Shown in pieces: positions 1-7,604 of a stretch of DNA of 12,083 nt. Source of the stretch: Burkholderiales bacterium (GTDB taxonomy: Bacteria; Pseudomonadota; Gammaproteobacteria; Burkholderiales; UBA11063). Within the stretch, counting starts at the first letter, position 1, and each line of letters opens with the position of its first letter. The stretch spans positions 1 to 12,083 of the forward strand of contig JAPJMP010000130.1 in assembly GCA_026461645.1 (NCBI GenBank), read 5' to 3'. The position numbers were made by a program, and so were the translations under genes. The notes beneath the pieces are model-generated. The model was not told where the DNA came from, did not search any database, and saw only the letters and a program-made list of their open reading frames with translations.

Positions 1-47
1 AGTAATTTTGAATTTAGATTGTCTATTTAATCTTTTTGAGGTGTAAT

Positions 48-590
48 GTGATTAATTCTTTAGATTTTTTTAAAAGTTATTATAATAGTAACACCGAAGT
101 TGTAAGAGCAATTATTTCGGTTGTTACCTTTCTTGTAGCGGTATATTATGCTCGAACGCAAAGAAAAATATTTTTGCGCCTAGTTACTAATGATACTATT
201 AAATATTACCACGACCATTATGTTGGCCTATCTTTATTGATTAAAGAGTTTATGATTTTAGATTACAATAAATTATTAAATGATTCAGACACCTTTAGCC
301 CTAAAAGTCATTACTCACAATTATCTAATAATTTTCTAAATTTATACTATGAATCAAATTTATTTGAATCAAATAATATCAAAAGTTTAATTGAAGATAT
401 TCGTAATTTGATTGTTGACATTAATTCTATCATGCAACAATTAGTCAAAGATAAAGAGGCAAGTGATTTCATTTTTATCAATGAAGACGATTTGCTGTAT
501 AAAAAAACTTCTGAACTGCATCAGTTACATAAACGCGCAAAACGGGTATATAGTTTAGAAATAAAAAAATTAAAACTAGGAATTAGTTAA
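48..590 (+). CDS. Uncharacterised small protein with one N-terminal membrane segment
   Basis: I do not recognise this protein. It is 180 residues from the chosen start. I chose GTG at 48 because GAGG at 38-41 lies 6 nt upstream; an in-frame TTG at 36 overlaps that site and has no better one. Residues about 18-35 are hydrophobic and are followed by Arg/Lys-rich sequence (RTQRK), so by the positive-inside rule the remaining ~145 residues should be cytoplasmic. That part is rich in Asn, Leu, Lys and Glu, looks largely helical, and shows no catalytic motif. It has two cysteine-free halves around a Ser/Asn-rich stretch near residues 85-110. The gene converges on nadE, and the two stop codons share 4 bp (587-590). 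Base composition is as AT-rich as its neighbours. The coding call is fairly safe from ORF length and the ribosome-binding site; the function is unknown. Confidence 0.72.
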   Translation: MINSLDFFKSYYNSNTEVVRAIISVVTFLVAVYYARTQRKIFLRLVTNDTIKYYHDHYVGLSLLIKEFMILDYNKLLNDSDTFSPKSHYSQLSNNFLNLYYESNLFESNNIKSLIEDIRNLIVDINSIMQQLVKDKEASDFIFINEDDLLYKKTSELHQLHKRAKRVYSLEIKKLKLGIS

Positions 591-2203
591 AAGTTAAATT
601 TATTGGTTATTGGATAACGCCAATCACGAGCAAATGAAACTTTACTAATTTTCGGACCAATTGCTGCTTGTCGCCGTTTGTACTCGTTAACTTTAATTAA
701 ACGCGCAATTTTATTCACTACGTCTGGGGCGAAACCTAAATTAATTATTTCCTCTTGAGACAAATTATTTTCAACCAACAGTTCAATGATTCGGTCTAAC
801 AATGGATATGGTGGCAAAGAATCTTGATCGGTTTGATCTGCCCTTAATTCTGCTGATGGGGGTCGTGTAATTATTCTATGTGGAATAATTTCTGTTTGTA
901 AATTGCGCCATTTAGCTAATTTATACACATCAACTTTTAATACATCCTTAAGTAGCGCAAATCCTCCAGCCATATCTCCATATAAAGTGGCATAACCAGT
1001 TGCCATTTCTGATTTATTCCCCGTAGTAATTACCAAAAAACCAAATTTATTTGATAGTGCCATCAAAAGTGTTCCACGAATTCGCGCCTGAATATTTTCT
1101 TCAGTTGTATCCTCGGCTGTTCCAGCAAAACTTAAACTTAATGTTGTTTTAAACTGATTAAATAAATCAGTTATTTCAATTTCGTGATATTTAATCTTAA
1201 GTTTATGCGCCATAGCGCGTGCATCTTCTTTACTAATTGCGGCGGTATAAATTGATGGCATCATTAGTGCCATAATTTTATCGCTACCTAAGGCATCATA
1301 AGCAATAGCTAAAGTTAGTGCTGAATCTATTCCGCCAGATAAGCCAAGAATTACTCCGGCAAAATTGTTTTTAGTGACGTAATCTTTTAAAGCCACGGTT
1401 AAAGCTTGGTACAATAATTGTGTTGAGTCGTAGTTAGCTGGCGCTACCGGTTTACAACTTACACTATAGCGTTGGTCTAGATAATCAATAGTTGCAAAAA
1501 AATTGCACTCAACAAATGCTGGTAATTGTATCTGCTGATCCTCTAGCATAATAAAACTTGAGCCATCATATACCACTTCATCCTGACCACCAAATTGATT
1601 AACATAAATAATAGGAATCTTTATTTGCTTAACTAGACTTTTAACTAACTCTAAACGTGTTGTATGTTTATTTTGCCAGTAAGGTGATGCATTTAAAACA
1701 CAAATTAATTGAGCTCCAGCCTGTTGTAAATTAATGGCTTGCTCTTGATGCCATAAATCTTCACAAATCAAAACTCCAATTTTGATACCATTTAGTTCAA
1801 AAATAATTTGCTGCTGGCCAACAGTAAAGTATCTCTTTTCATCAAATACGCCGTAATTAGCTAAACACTTTTTATCGTAACGATGGGTGATTTGACCTGA
1901 ATTAATAACCATAGCACTATTAAATGTATGCTCCATTTGTTGATATGGGCAGCCAATTATTAAGGTTATGTCTTTAAAGGTTAAAAGTCGCTTTAACTGC
2001 TGATTTATTTGTTGATAAAAATTTGCTCGAAACAACAAATCTTCAGGGCTATAGCCACATATTGCAAGTTCGGATGTAATAAATAAATTACATCCTTTTG
2101 CAATTGCACTATTAATTCCAGCAATAATTTTGTTGGTATTTTCAACAATATCGCCCACAGTAGGGTTGAATTGAAATAATGCAACTTTTACAGAATTAGT
2201 CAT
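587..2203 (-). CDS. nadE: Glutamine-dependent NAD+ synthetase
   Basis: The enzyme makes NAD+ from deamido-NAD+ and ATP in the cytoplasm, the last step of NAD biosynthesis, using ammonia released from glutamine. The 538 residues show both domains of the long, glutamine-using form. The N-terminal nitrilase-type glutaminase (about 1-250) has its Glu-Lys-Cys triad at E45 (TSELAICGY), K111 (in YDKKCLANYGVFDE) and C147 (LICEDLWH). The C-terminal synthetase (about 260-538) has the ATP pyrophosphatase P-loop SGGIDSALT at 289-297, followed by TTGNKSEMATGYATLYGDMAGG and the RPPSAELRADQTDQDSLPPY region. It is the last gene of the efflux-pump run. Its ATG lies inside the end of the upstream gene (8-bp overlap). 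The only Shine-Dalgarno-like sequence, AAGG, is 3 nt from the ATG, so translational coupling is likely. All key residues are intact. The identification is very secure. Confidence 0.97.
   Translation of the reverse strand: MTNSVKVALFQFNPTVGDIVENTNKIIAGINSAIAKGCNLFITSELAICGYSPEDLLFRANFYQQINQQLKRLLTFKDITLIIGCPYQQMEHTFNSAMVINSGQITHRYDKKCLANYGVFDEKRYFTVGQQQIIFELNGIKIGVLICEDLWHQEQAINLQQAGAQLICVLNASPYWQNKHTTRLELVKSLVKQIKIPIIYVNQFGGQDEVVYDGSSFIMLEDQQIQLPAFVECNFFATIDYLDQRYSVSCKPVAPANYDSTQLLYQALTVALKDYVTKNNFAGVILGLSGGIDSALTLAIAYDALGSDKIMALMMPSIYTAAISKEDARAMAHKLKIKYHEIEITDLFNQFKTTLSLSFAGTAEDTTEENIQARIRGTLLMALSNKFGFLVITTGNKSEMATGYATLYGDMAGGFALLKDVLKVDVYKLAKWRNLQTEIIPHRIITRPPSAELRADQTDQDSLPPYPLLDRIIELLVENNLSQEEIINLGFAPDVVNKIARLIKVNEYKRRQAAIGPKISKVSFARDWRYPITNKFNF
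602..624 (-). other. Hairpin within the last codons of nadE
   Basis: On the minus strand ATTGG-(CG)-TTAT-CCA-ATAA-CCAAT folds into a 5+4 bp stem with a 2-nt bulge and 3-nt loop. It lies in the last ten codons of nadE, just before the stop shared with the opposing gene. AAATTTAACTTTT follows, a weak U-rich stretch. It may help end nadE transcription or, on the other strand, protect the 3' end of the left-edge gene. It is less stable than the hairpin at the upp/priA junction. Confidence 0.28.
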
Positions 2204-2987
2204 GAGCCTTACTTATACATTCCTTCGCTTCATTGGTATAACGCATATCTTCATATTTGCCAACTTCACCAGGTAAACCTAGTGCTTTTTGACAAGCTTT
2301 TAAAGCATCATCCCACTGCTTCATTACTATATAGTATTGTCCTAAAAACACCCAATTATTTCTATAGCCAGGATCTTTAGTTACAGCTTGTATATAAAGA
2401 TCTTTAGCTGTCTTTTTATCCCCACCTAAAAAACCAGGTAATTCTTGATAATAGCGACCTAAAATACGATAACTACCATAACCATCATAAGATGGATTAA
2501 TTTGCTGCGCTTTTTGTAGGGCTTTAATTCCAGCTTTTGCATTTACCGCAGCTGACAATAAACCTTTAGCTAAACCATAAGCACCTAAATCAACTGCATA
2601 CCAATATATACCTTCAATTCCGCTAGGATTTAATTCTTGCGCCTGTTGACCAGCGGTATATCCATATTTAAAGAGTTTTGCTCCTTCACTGGTTTTAACA
2701 AAACGATCTTCTCCTACACCATAATTACCGATAAAAGTAACAAGACGCGCTGTCTTCCAAGATATGGCATAATTCTTAGGCACATTTGGTTCAGTTAATA
2801 AATAATCTGCTATTAGTTTCTGGTTAGTAGTGTCCTCGCGATTTTGCCATAAATTATCTAATAACTGCTCTGTCAATGCTGTTGTTTTATCTAATTTTGG
2901 TATAGTGTTATCATCTGCATAAGTATTAATTAACATCAATGCTAGAATTGCCATTATGCTAGTTTTCTTGAATAATTTAATCTGCAA
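2196..2987 (-). CDS. Exported TPR-like (TatT/TRAP T-component-like) periplasmic protein
   Basis: This is a 263-residue exported protein. Its first 24 residues form a Sec signal peptide: lysines at 4, 7 and 8, a hydrophobic core IMAILALMLI, and a likely cut after TYA. There is no lipobox cysteine, so it should be soluble in the periplasm. The mature part is helical, with TPR-like units in the second half: ALQKAQQINPSYDGYGSYRILGRYY (about 155-180), AKDLYIQAVTKDPGYRNNWVFLGQYY (about 193-218) and WDDALKACQKALGL (about 225-238). The middle segment EGIYWYAVDLGAYGLAKG and the YQELPGFLGGDKKTA turn recall TatT-type TRAP transporter T-components, but no TRAP genes are near, so that assignment is by resemblance. 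The start is TTG, backed by AGGAG at 2995-2999 seven nt upstream; it gives a complete signal peptide. It lies 20 bp after the RND gene and overlaps nadE by 8 bp. The role is unknown. Confidence 0.85.
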   Translation of the reverse strand: MQIKLFKKTSIMAILALMLINTYADDNTIPKLDKTTALTEQLLDNLWQNREDTTNQKLIADYLLTEPNVPKNYAISWKTARLVTFIGNYGVGEDRFVKTSEGAKLFKYGYTAGQQAQELNPSGIEGIYWYAVDLGAYGLAKGLLSAAVNAKAGIKALQKAQQINPSYDGYGSYRILGRYYQELPGFLGGDKKTAKDLYIQAVTKDPGYRNNWVFLGQYYIVMKQWDDALKACQKALGLPGEVGKYEDMRYTNEAKECISKAHD

Positions 2988-2994
2988 TTTGCCT

Positions 2995-2999
2995 CTCCT
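2995..2999 (-). promoter_or_regulatory. Ribosome-binding site supporting a TTG start
   Basis: Read on the minus strand this is AGGAG, with 7 nt before the TTG at 2987. It decides the start of the TPR-like gene: the next in-frame ATG (residue 12) would cut away the positively charged end of the signal peptide and has no comparable site. Confidence 0.75.
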
Positions 3000-3007
3000 T
3001 TTATTAA

Positions 3008-6000
3008 TTAAATTTTAGTAATTTTCTTGTTTTTATAAAATATTGTCATTATTATTACAAAAAACAATGGAACAAATAAAGTAGCGATACATGTTGAACC
3101 AATCATGCCACCTATAATCCCCATTCCTACCGAGTGCTGGGCATTGGCCCCAGCTCCTTTGGCCAAAACCAAAGGCAACGAACCGAATATAAAAGCAATA
3201 GAAGTCATTATTATCGGTCTAAATCTTATTCTCGCAGCCTCGATCGCTGCATCTTTAATTGTCATGCCATGTAATTTAATACCATCTAAAGCAAATTCAG
3301 TAATTAAAATAGCATTTTTGGCGGATAAACCGATCAAAGTCAACATACTAACTTTGAAGTATAAATCACTTGGCATATCAAAAATTATTAAAGTTAATGC
3401 CGCTCCAAATAAAGCAAAAGGCAATGCCATCATAATTACTAACGGTAGTGACCATAATTCATATAAGGCCGCCAGAATTAAGTATACCATTATAATCCCT
3501 AGAACAAAGGCAATAGTTGATGTGGCGCCAGCTAAATTTTGCTGATAAGCTGGGCCAAACCAGCTAATTGTATAGTCTTTACCCAATACTTTAGGCACAG
3601 CTTTTTTAATGATGGACATTATCTCTCCAGAGGTATATCCGGGTGCAGGATTAACTACAATTTGACTAGCTAAAAAATCATTCATGCGAGTAACTACTTC
3701 AGCACCATTTCGATAATTAATTGTAGCAACACTTCCAACTGGTACAATTTTGCCTTGATCATTTTTTAAGTAAATTGTATTTAATAAATCAGGAGATTTA
3801 CGAAATTTATAGTCAGCTTGCATTATTACCCACCATAAATCTTCCCATTTAGTAAAATAGTTAACATAATAAGTACCAAATGTTGCTTGCATTGTATTAA
3901 ATAGATCTGCATAACTTAAACCATATAAATATAATTTTGCCGGATCAACTTGAACATCAATTTCTGGTGTATCAACATTATAAAATTGAAAAGAATTAGC
4001 TATTTGCGGATAATTTTTATCCAAATATTGTGTCAACTTTATTGAGTCTTGATAAATTTGTTTTACCGTGTTAGGCTTATTTGATTGCAAATAAAAGGTT
4101 ACTCCTCCAGTAGCACTTAATCCACGTATTGGTGGTTGATTAAAAGCTATTCCGGTAATATTTTTGTCTGCTGCAATTGTTTTATAAGTATAGCCAATTA
4201 CTTGATTTAAAGTTTCATGTTTAGGCCTTTTGTCATAATCATTAAGAATAATGGCCATTGAGGTTGTGTTAGTTTTATTGGTACCATTATCAATTAGATC
4301 TAATCCACCTAACACCGCAATTTTATTAATTACTGGATTTTTAATTAACGCTTGAGCAAACGACTCTGCCTGCTCAACATTATAGGCCATTGAACCGGCA
4401 TTATTAACATGCTGTACATAATAATAATAGCCCATATCCTCTAGTGGAATTAATGATTCTGGGATCTTAATAAACATGCCAATTACAAGCAAAATTACCG
4501 CCACCCACAATAATACGCCAACTTTTATATGCTCGATCAACCATTTAACAATAACTAAATAGCCTTTGCGAAGTTGATCAAAAGCATTATTAAATTTAGT
4601 AAAGAATAAATTTAATAGTACAAATGGCTTAAATTTACTTGTTTTAAGCACATCTTTTTCATGACTTAACATTAAAGCACATAATGTTGGTGTCAAGGTT
4701 AATGCAACAATACCTGATAATAAAGTTGAAATAGCAATTGTTACTGCAAATTGTTGCATTAATGTACCAGTAAAACCTCCCAAAAATGCAACAGGAATAA
4801 ATACAGCATTTAATACTGCTACTACAGCTATTACTGGCGATGAAACCTCTATCATACATTCGATTGCAGCATCAACTGGAGATAGTTTTTTCTCTTGCAT
4901 TAAACGTTCAACGTTCTCCAAAACCACAATCGCATCATCAACCACAATTCCAATTGCCAGAACCATACCAAATAAGGTTAAGGTATTAATTGAAAACCCT
5001 AAAATATATGTTCCAGCAAATGTACCTATTATTGAAACTGGAATTGCAATAACGGGAATAATTGTTCCACGCAAATTTTGCATAAATAACATTACGACTA
5101 AAAAAACTAAGATAAAGGCAATTATCAAAGTCTGCACCACCGCGTCAATGGATAAAATAACAAATTGTGACGAATCATAATGATAGTAATATTTTATTCC
5201 TGCAGGCATGTATTGGTGCATTTGAGCTAATTTTGCTCTAATTTGGTGCCTTACTTTGATTTGATTGGCCCCTGGAACTAAATAAACAATAAGTCCAACC
5301 GCATCACGTTTTAGTACATGGCCAGTTTTATCTCTAAAATATCCTTTAAAGAAACTATTGTAGTTTTGTGGATCTAATTTTACTCGCGCTACATCCTTTA
5401 ATCTAACCACTTGAGCGTTACTTTCTGACGCTCTTAGAACTATATTTTGAAATTGCGACTCGGCAGTCATATAACCAGGTGAATTAATAATATAATTAAA
5501 TTTTTGTTGCGAACTATCCATTGGTTCCATGGCATTAAGGCCAATTGCCCATGGCCAATTTTGATCTTTAATTGCAGCTGCAATATCTGAAATTTTTAAG
5601 CCATAATAAGCAATTTTATTTGGGTCCAACCACACACGCATAGAGAACTGGCGTTGACCTTGTAAGAAAGCGACACCAACACCTTGAATTTGCAATATAG
5701 AAGGAAGTACGTAGCGTTGAATATAGTTACTTAAGTAAAATTGATCTGGTTTATTATCATCGGTGTAAAATGGAACTACTAAAAACAGATCTGGATTTTT
5801 AAGTCTAACCGTCACCCCTTGCTGTTGTACCTGAGTTGGTAATTGTGGTAGTGCCGTGTTAATTCGGTTTAATACATCAGCTTCAACCGTAGTTAAATCT
5901 GTACCAACATCAAAGTAAATATTTAGTGATAAACCGCTATTACCATTGGCGCTGGACGATTGCATATAAATCATACCTGGCACACCTGACATTTGATCTT

Positions 6001-6199
6001 CGATTGGTGCTGCCACTGCATTAGCTATTGTTTCTGCATCTGCACCAGGAAAGGTAACAGAAATATTAATGCTGGGTGGTACTATATTGGGATATTGCTC
6101 AATTGAGGAGGCATACATTGAAACTAGACCAGCGATAACAATTACTATTGATATCACCATCGACAACACTGGGCGTAAGATAAAAAACCTAGAAAACAT
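3008..6199 (-). CDS. RND efflux pump, inner-membrane HAE1-type transporter
   Basis: This is a proton-driven tripartite efflux pump protein that takes substrates from the periplasm or inner membrane. At 1063 residues it has full family length. It starts with the typical FFILRPV and a first membrane helix, then a large periplasmic loop, six membrane helices (about 345-575), a second periplasmic loop, and a final helix bundle (about 890-1055). The proton-relay residues are present: D421-D422 in GIVVDDAIVVLENVER and K961 in GLSAKNAILITEF, matching AcrB D407, D408 and K940. The conserved AGANAQHSVGMGIIGGM is also intact. The FYLSNY string (154-159) and the residue 628-645 loop resemble the MexF/OqxB branch more than AcrB/MexB. 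The adaptor gene lies 26 bp upstream; no outer-membrane factor gene is in the window. The ribosome-binding site is weak, but the ATG fits the family N terminus. Substrate cannot be read from sequence. Confidence 0.96.
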   Translation of the reverse strand: MFSRFFILRPVLSMVISIVIVIAGLVSMYASSIEQYPNIVPPSINISVTFPGADAETIANAVAAPIEDQMSGVPGMIYMQSSSANGNSGLSLNIYFDVGTDLTTVEADVLNRINTALPQLPTQVQQQGVTVRLKNPDLFLVVPFYTDDNKPDQFYLSNYIQRYVLPSILQIQGVGVAFLQGQRQFSMRVWLDPNKIAYYGLKISDIAAAIKDQNWPWAIGLNAMEPMDSSQQKFNYIINSPGYMTAESQFQNIVLRASESNAQVVRLKDVARVKLDPQNYNSFFKGYFRDKTGHVLKRDAVGLIVYLVPGANQIKVRHQIRAKLAQMHQYMPAGIKYYYHYDSSQFVILSIDAVVQTLIIAFILVFLVVMLFMQNLRGTIIPVIAIPVSIIGTFAGTYILGFSINTLTLFGMVLAIGIVVDDAIVVLENVERLMQEKKLSPVDAAIECMIEVSSPVIAVVAVLNAVFIPVAFLGGFTGTLMQQFAVTIAISTLLSGIVALTLTPTLCALMLSHEKDVLKTSKFKPFVLLNLFFTKFNNAFDQLRKGYLVIVKWLIEHIKVGVLLWVAVILLVIGMFIKIPESLIPLEDMGYYYYVQHVNNAGSMAYNVEQAESFAQALIKNPVINKIAVLGGLDLIDNGTNKTNTTSMAIILNDYDKRPKHETLNQVIGYTYKTIAADKNITGIAFNQPPIRGLSATGGVTFYLQSNKPNTVKQIYQDSIKLTQYLDKNYPQIANSFQFYNVDTPEIDVQVDPAKLYLYGLSYADLFNTMQATFGTYYVNYFTKWEDLWWVIMQADYKFRKSPDLLNTIYLKNDQGKIVPVGSVATINYRNGAEVVTRMNDFLASQIVVNPAPGYTSGEIMSIIKKAVPKVLGKDYTISWFGPAYQQNLAGATSTIAFVLGIIMVYLILAALYELWSLPLVIMMALPFALFGAALTLIIFDMPSDLYFKVSMLTLIGLSAKNAILITEFALDGIKLHGMTIKDAAIEAARIRFRPIIMTSIAFIFGSLPLVLAKGAGANAQHSVGMGIIGGMIGSTCIATLFVPLFFVIIMTIFYKNKKITKI

Positions 6200-6225
6200 A
6201 TTTAGCCGCTTTTAAAATAATTTAA

Positions 6226-7362
6226 TTAAATATTTGGCGTATTTTCATTAGCATTTGGGTCTATAACAACTGTATCGCTTTCTTTAACCTTTAATCCACC
6301 ATTAACAATTACTTTATCGCCGGACTTAACTCCGCTAGTGATAATCCATAAATCACCAATCATTCTACCAGTGGTAACGCTAGTTTTAACTACTATATTT
6401 TTATCATTTACCTCATAAACATAGGGCCCTTTTTCATCTCTAAATATAGCTACCTGCGGCACCGCAAAGGTATTAAAAAATTTAGCCCCATTTAAAAATA
6501 CGTGAACAAATTGACCGGCTAATAATTTTTGTTTTAATTGAGTGTTATTAATAAAAGCGCGTAGATTCCACACTCCATTTTGTACACTAATTCGCGTATC
6601 AGCAAATTCAACATATCCCTGATTTTTAAGCATGGTGCCATCGCCTAATTGCAAATCGGTGGTAAATTTATATGCTGGAGGAATTTTGATTGAACCATCT
6701 AATGTACCCTTCTCAATGGCTAATCTATCATTTTCAGGCATTGAGAATAAAATATACATATCATTTACAGAATTAATTTGATTTAATACTGTAGTAAATG
6801 CTGACACCATATCCCCGACACTTACCTTGCGTTCTGAAATATAACCATCAGCTGGAGCTTTAACTTTACAGTATTCGATATTTAATTTTTGTTGATCAAT
6901 ATTAGCTTTATCAGTCTGTACATTACCTACAGCCGATTTGTAGTTTATTTCCGCAGTTTCAACATCTTGTTTGGCCACTGCATTAACTTTATATAACTTA
7001 ACATAACGATCATAAATTAATTTATAATTATCCAATGCCGCTTTATCCCGGACTAAATTACCTTGATAGGTAGCCAAGTTTAACTCATAGGGTCGGGGAT
7101 CAATTTCATATAGAACAGAATCTTTTTTAACATAGGTACCTTCTTTATAGTACTGTTTAAAAATTGCCCCACTTACTCTTGGTATAACTTGAAAATCAAC
7201 CACTCCTTGCACCACACCAGGATAGTCAAGTACATAGGGAATGTCAGTAGCCTGCATTACTGAAACATCAACTGATTTGGGTTCTTCTTTAGGTACGCTT
7301 TTTTGCTTGCAACCCACTAAAATAAAAAAAGGAATGGCCATCATTAATGCTATTTTTTTCAT
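6226..7362 (-). CDS. RND pump membrane-fusion (adaptor) lipoprotein
   Basis: This is the periplasmic adaptor that joins an RND pump to an outer-membrane channel. The 378 residues begin with a lipoprotein signal peptide ending in the lipobox LVGC, so C18 should be the acylated residue; K19 follows it. Domains in order: a membrane-proximal strand and first half of the lipoyl domain (about 32-90, with VIPRVSGAIFKQYYKEGTYVKKDSVLYEIDP), an alpha-helical hairpin (about 92-162), the second lipoyl half (KVKAPADGYISERKVSVGDMV, about 166-186), a beta-barrel domain (about 195-295) and a C-terminal membrane-proximal domain (about 300-370). This is the AcrA/MexE order. The ATG has AGAGG (7370-7374) 7 nt upstream. 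It is first in the four-gene minus-strand run and directly precedes its likely partner pump. A 14-bp palindrome at 7388-7401 just upstream may be its operator. Confidence 0.95.
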   Translation of the reverse strand: MKKIALMMAIPFFILVGCKQKSVPKEEPKSVDVSVMQATDIPYVLDYPGVVQGVVDFQVIPRVSGAIFKQYYKEGTYVKKDSVLYEIDPRPYELNLATYQGNLVRDKAALDNYKLIYDRYVKLYKVNAVAKQDVETAEINYKSAVGNVQTDKANIDQQKLNIEYCKVKAPADGYISERKVSVGDMVSAFTTVLNQINSVNDMYILFSMPENDRLAIEKGTLDGSIKIPPAYKFTTDLQLGDGTMLKNQGYVEFADTRISVQNGVWNLRAFINNTQLKQKLLAGQFVHVFLNGAKFFNTFAVPQVAIFRDEKGPYVYEVNDKNIVVKTSVTTGRMIGDLWIITSGVKSGDKVIVNGGLKVKESDTVVIDPNANENTPNI

Positions 7363-7387
7363 TCAAGAACCTCTAAGATAAAAGTAA

Positions 7388-7401
7388 TTTAGCTTGCTAA
7401 A
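7388..7401. promoter_or_regulatory. Palindrome, candidate operator of the pump operon
   Basis: TTTAGC-TT-GCTAAA is a perfect inverted repeat with 6-bp arms. It is 26 bp upstream of the adaptor ATG. A minus-strand TATAAA (7403-7408) abuts it, which would put the transcription start near 7396, inside the palindrome. That is where a TetR- or MarR-type repressor would act. A second minus-strand -10 match, TATAAT at 7442-7447, would instead place the palindrome in the leader. Neither -10 has a good -35. The repeat is seen directly; the operator role is inferred. Confidence 0.4.
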
Positions 7402-7402
7402 A

Positions 7403-7408
7403 TTTATA
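7403..7408 (-). promoter_or_regulatory. Possible -10 element of the efflux operon
   Basis: On the minus strand this reads TATAAA, about 40 nt before the adaptor start codon. The sequence 17 bp upstream (TTATTC) is a poor -35. A competing perfect TATAAT lies at 7442-7447, also without a clear -35. One of the two probably drives the four-gene run, possibly with an activator. Confidence 0.3.
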
Positions 7409-7496
7409 TATATTTTAAGTTAACTGAATAATTATTAAACAATTATATTACCATATCTATGCTTTTTATTTTATTTTTTGTCATATCTTTATTCGC

Positions 7497-7532
7497 AAAT
7501 TGTAAAATCGGATGCGACAATTTTTTTATAAT
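7497..7532 (+). promoter_or_regulatory. Candidate promoter with inverted repeat for the ligase-upp genes
   Basis: A perfect -10 hexamer TATAAT lies at 7527-7532 on the plus strand, about 72 bp before the ligase start. No good -35 exists at 16-18 bp; the nearest is TTGTAA at 21 bp. An inverted repeat AAATTGT-N13-ACAATTT (7497-7523) covers the missing -35 region. Its half-sites are two helical turns apart. A second pair, TCGCA (7493-7497) and TGCGA (7513-7517), overlaps it. The arrangement fits an activator-dependent promoter, but short AT-rich repeats can arise by chance. Confidence 0.4.
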
Positions 7533-7604
7533 TTGCTGTGCAATCGCCCATTTAATGGTAAAATTCATTATTTAAAATAAAGTTGCGTAATGGAGAAATA
7601 TAGC

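Noticed and set aside
1..46. Possible tail of an upstream gene
   Set aside because: Two frames are open from the left edge (ending at 30 and at 46), each with fewer than 15 codons. Neither can be shown to be real or told from chance.
3105..3545. Open frame of 146 codons on the plus strand
   Set aside because: It lies wholly antisense to the conserved C-terminal part of the RND gene, has no convincing ribosome-binding site, and its composition mirrors the opposite strand.
4659..4859. Short minus-strand frame inside the RND gene
   Set aside because: It is a different frame of conserved RND coding sequence; the product is an unlikely Cys/Ser/Tyr-rich peptide.
587..7362. Idea that the pump, TPR-like protein and NAD synthetase form a new dedicated system
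   Set aside because: Spacing supports an operon, but every member except the TPR-like protein is an ordinary family member with intact motifs. Cotranscription alone does not show a joint function.
7533..7558. Small palindromes TTGC-TGT-GCAA and CCATT-T-AATGG in the ligase leader
   Set aside because: Arms of 4-5 bp are expected by chance in a region of this length, and nothing else ties them to regulation.
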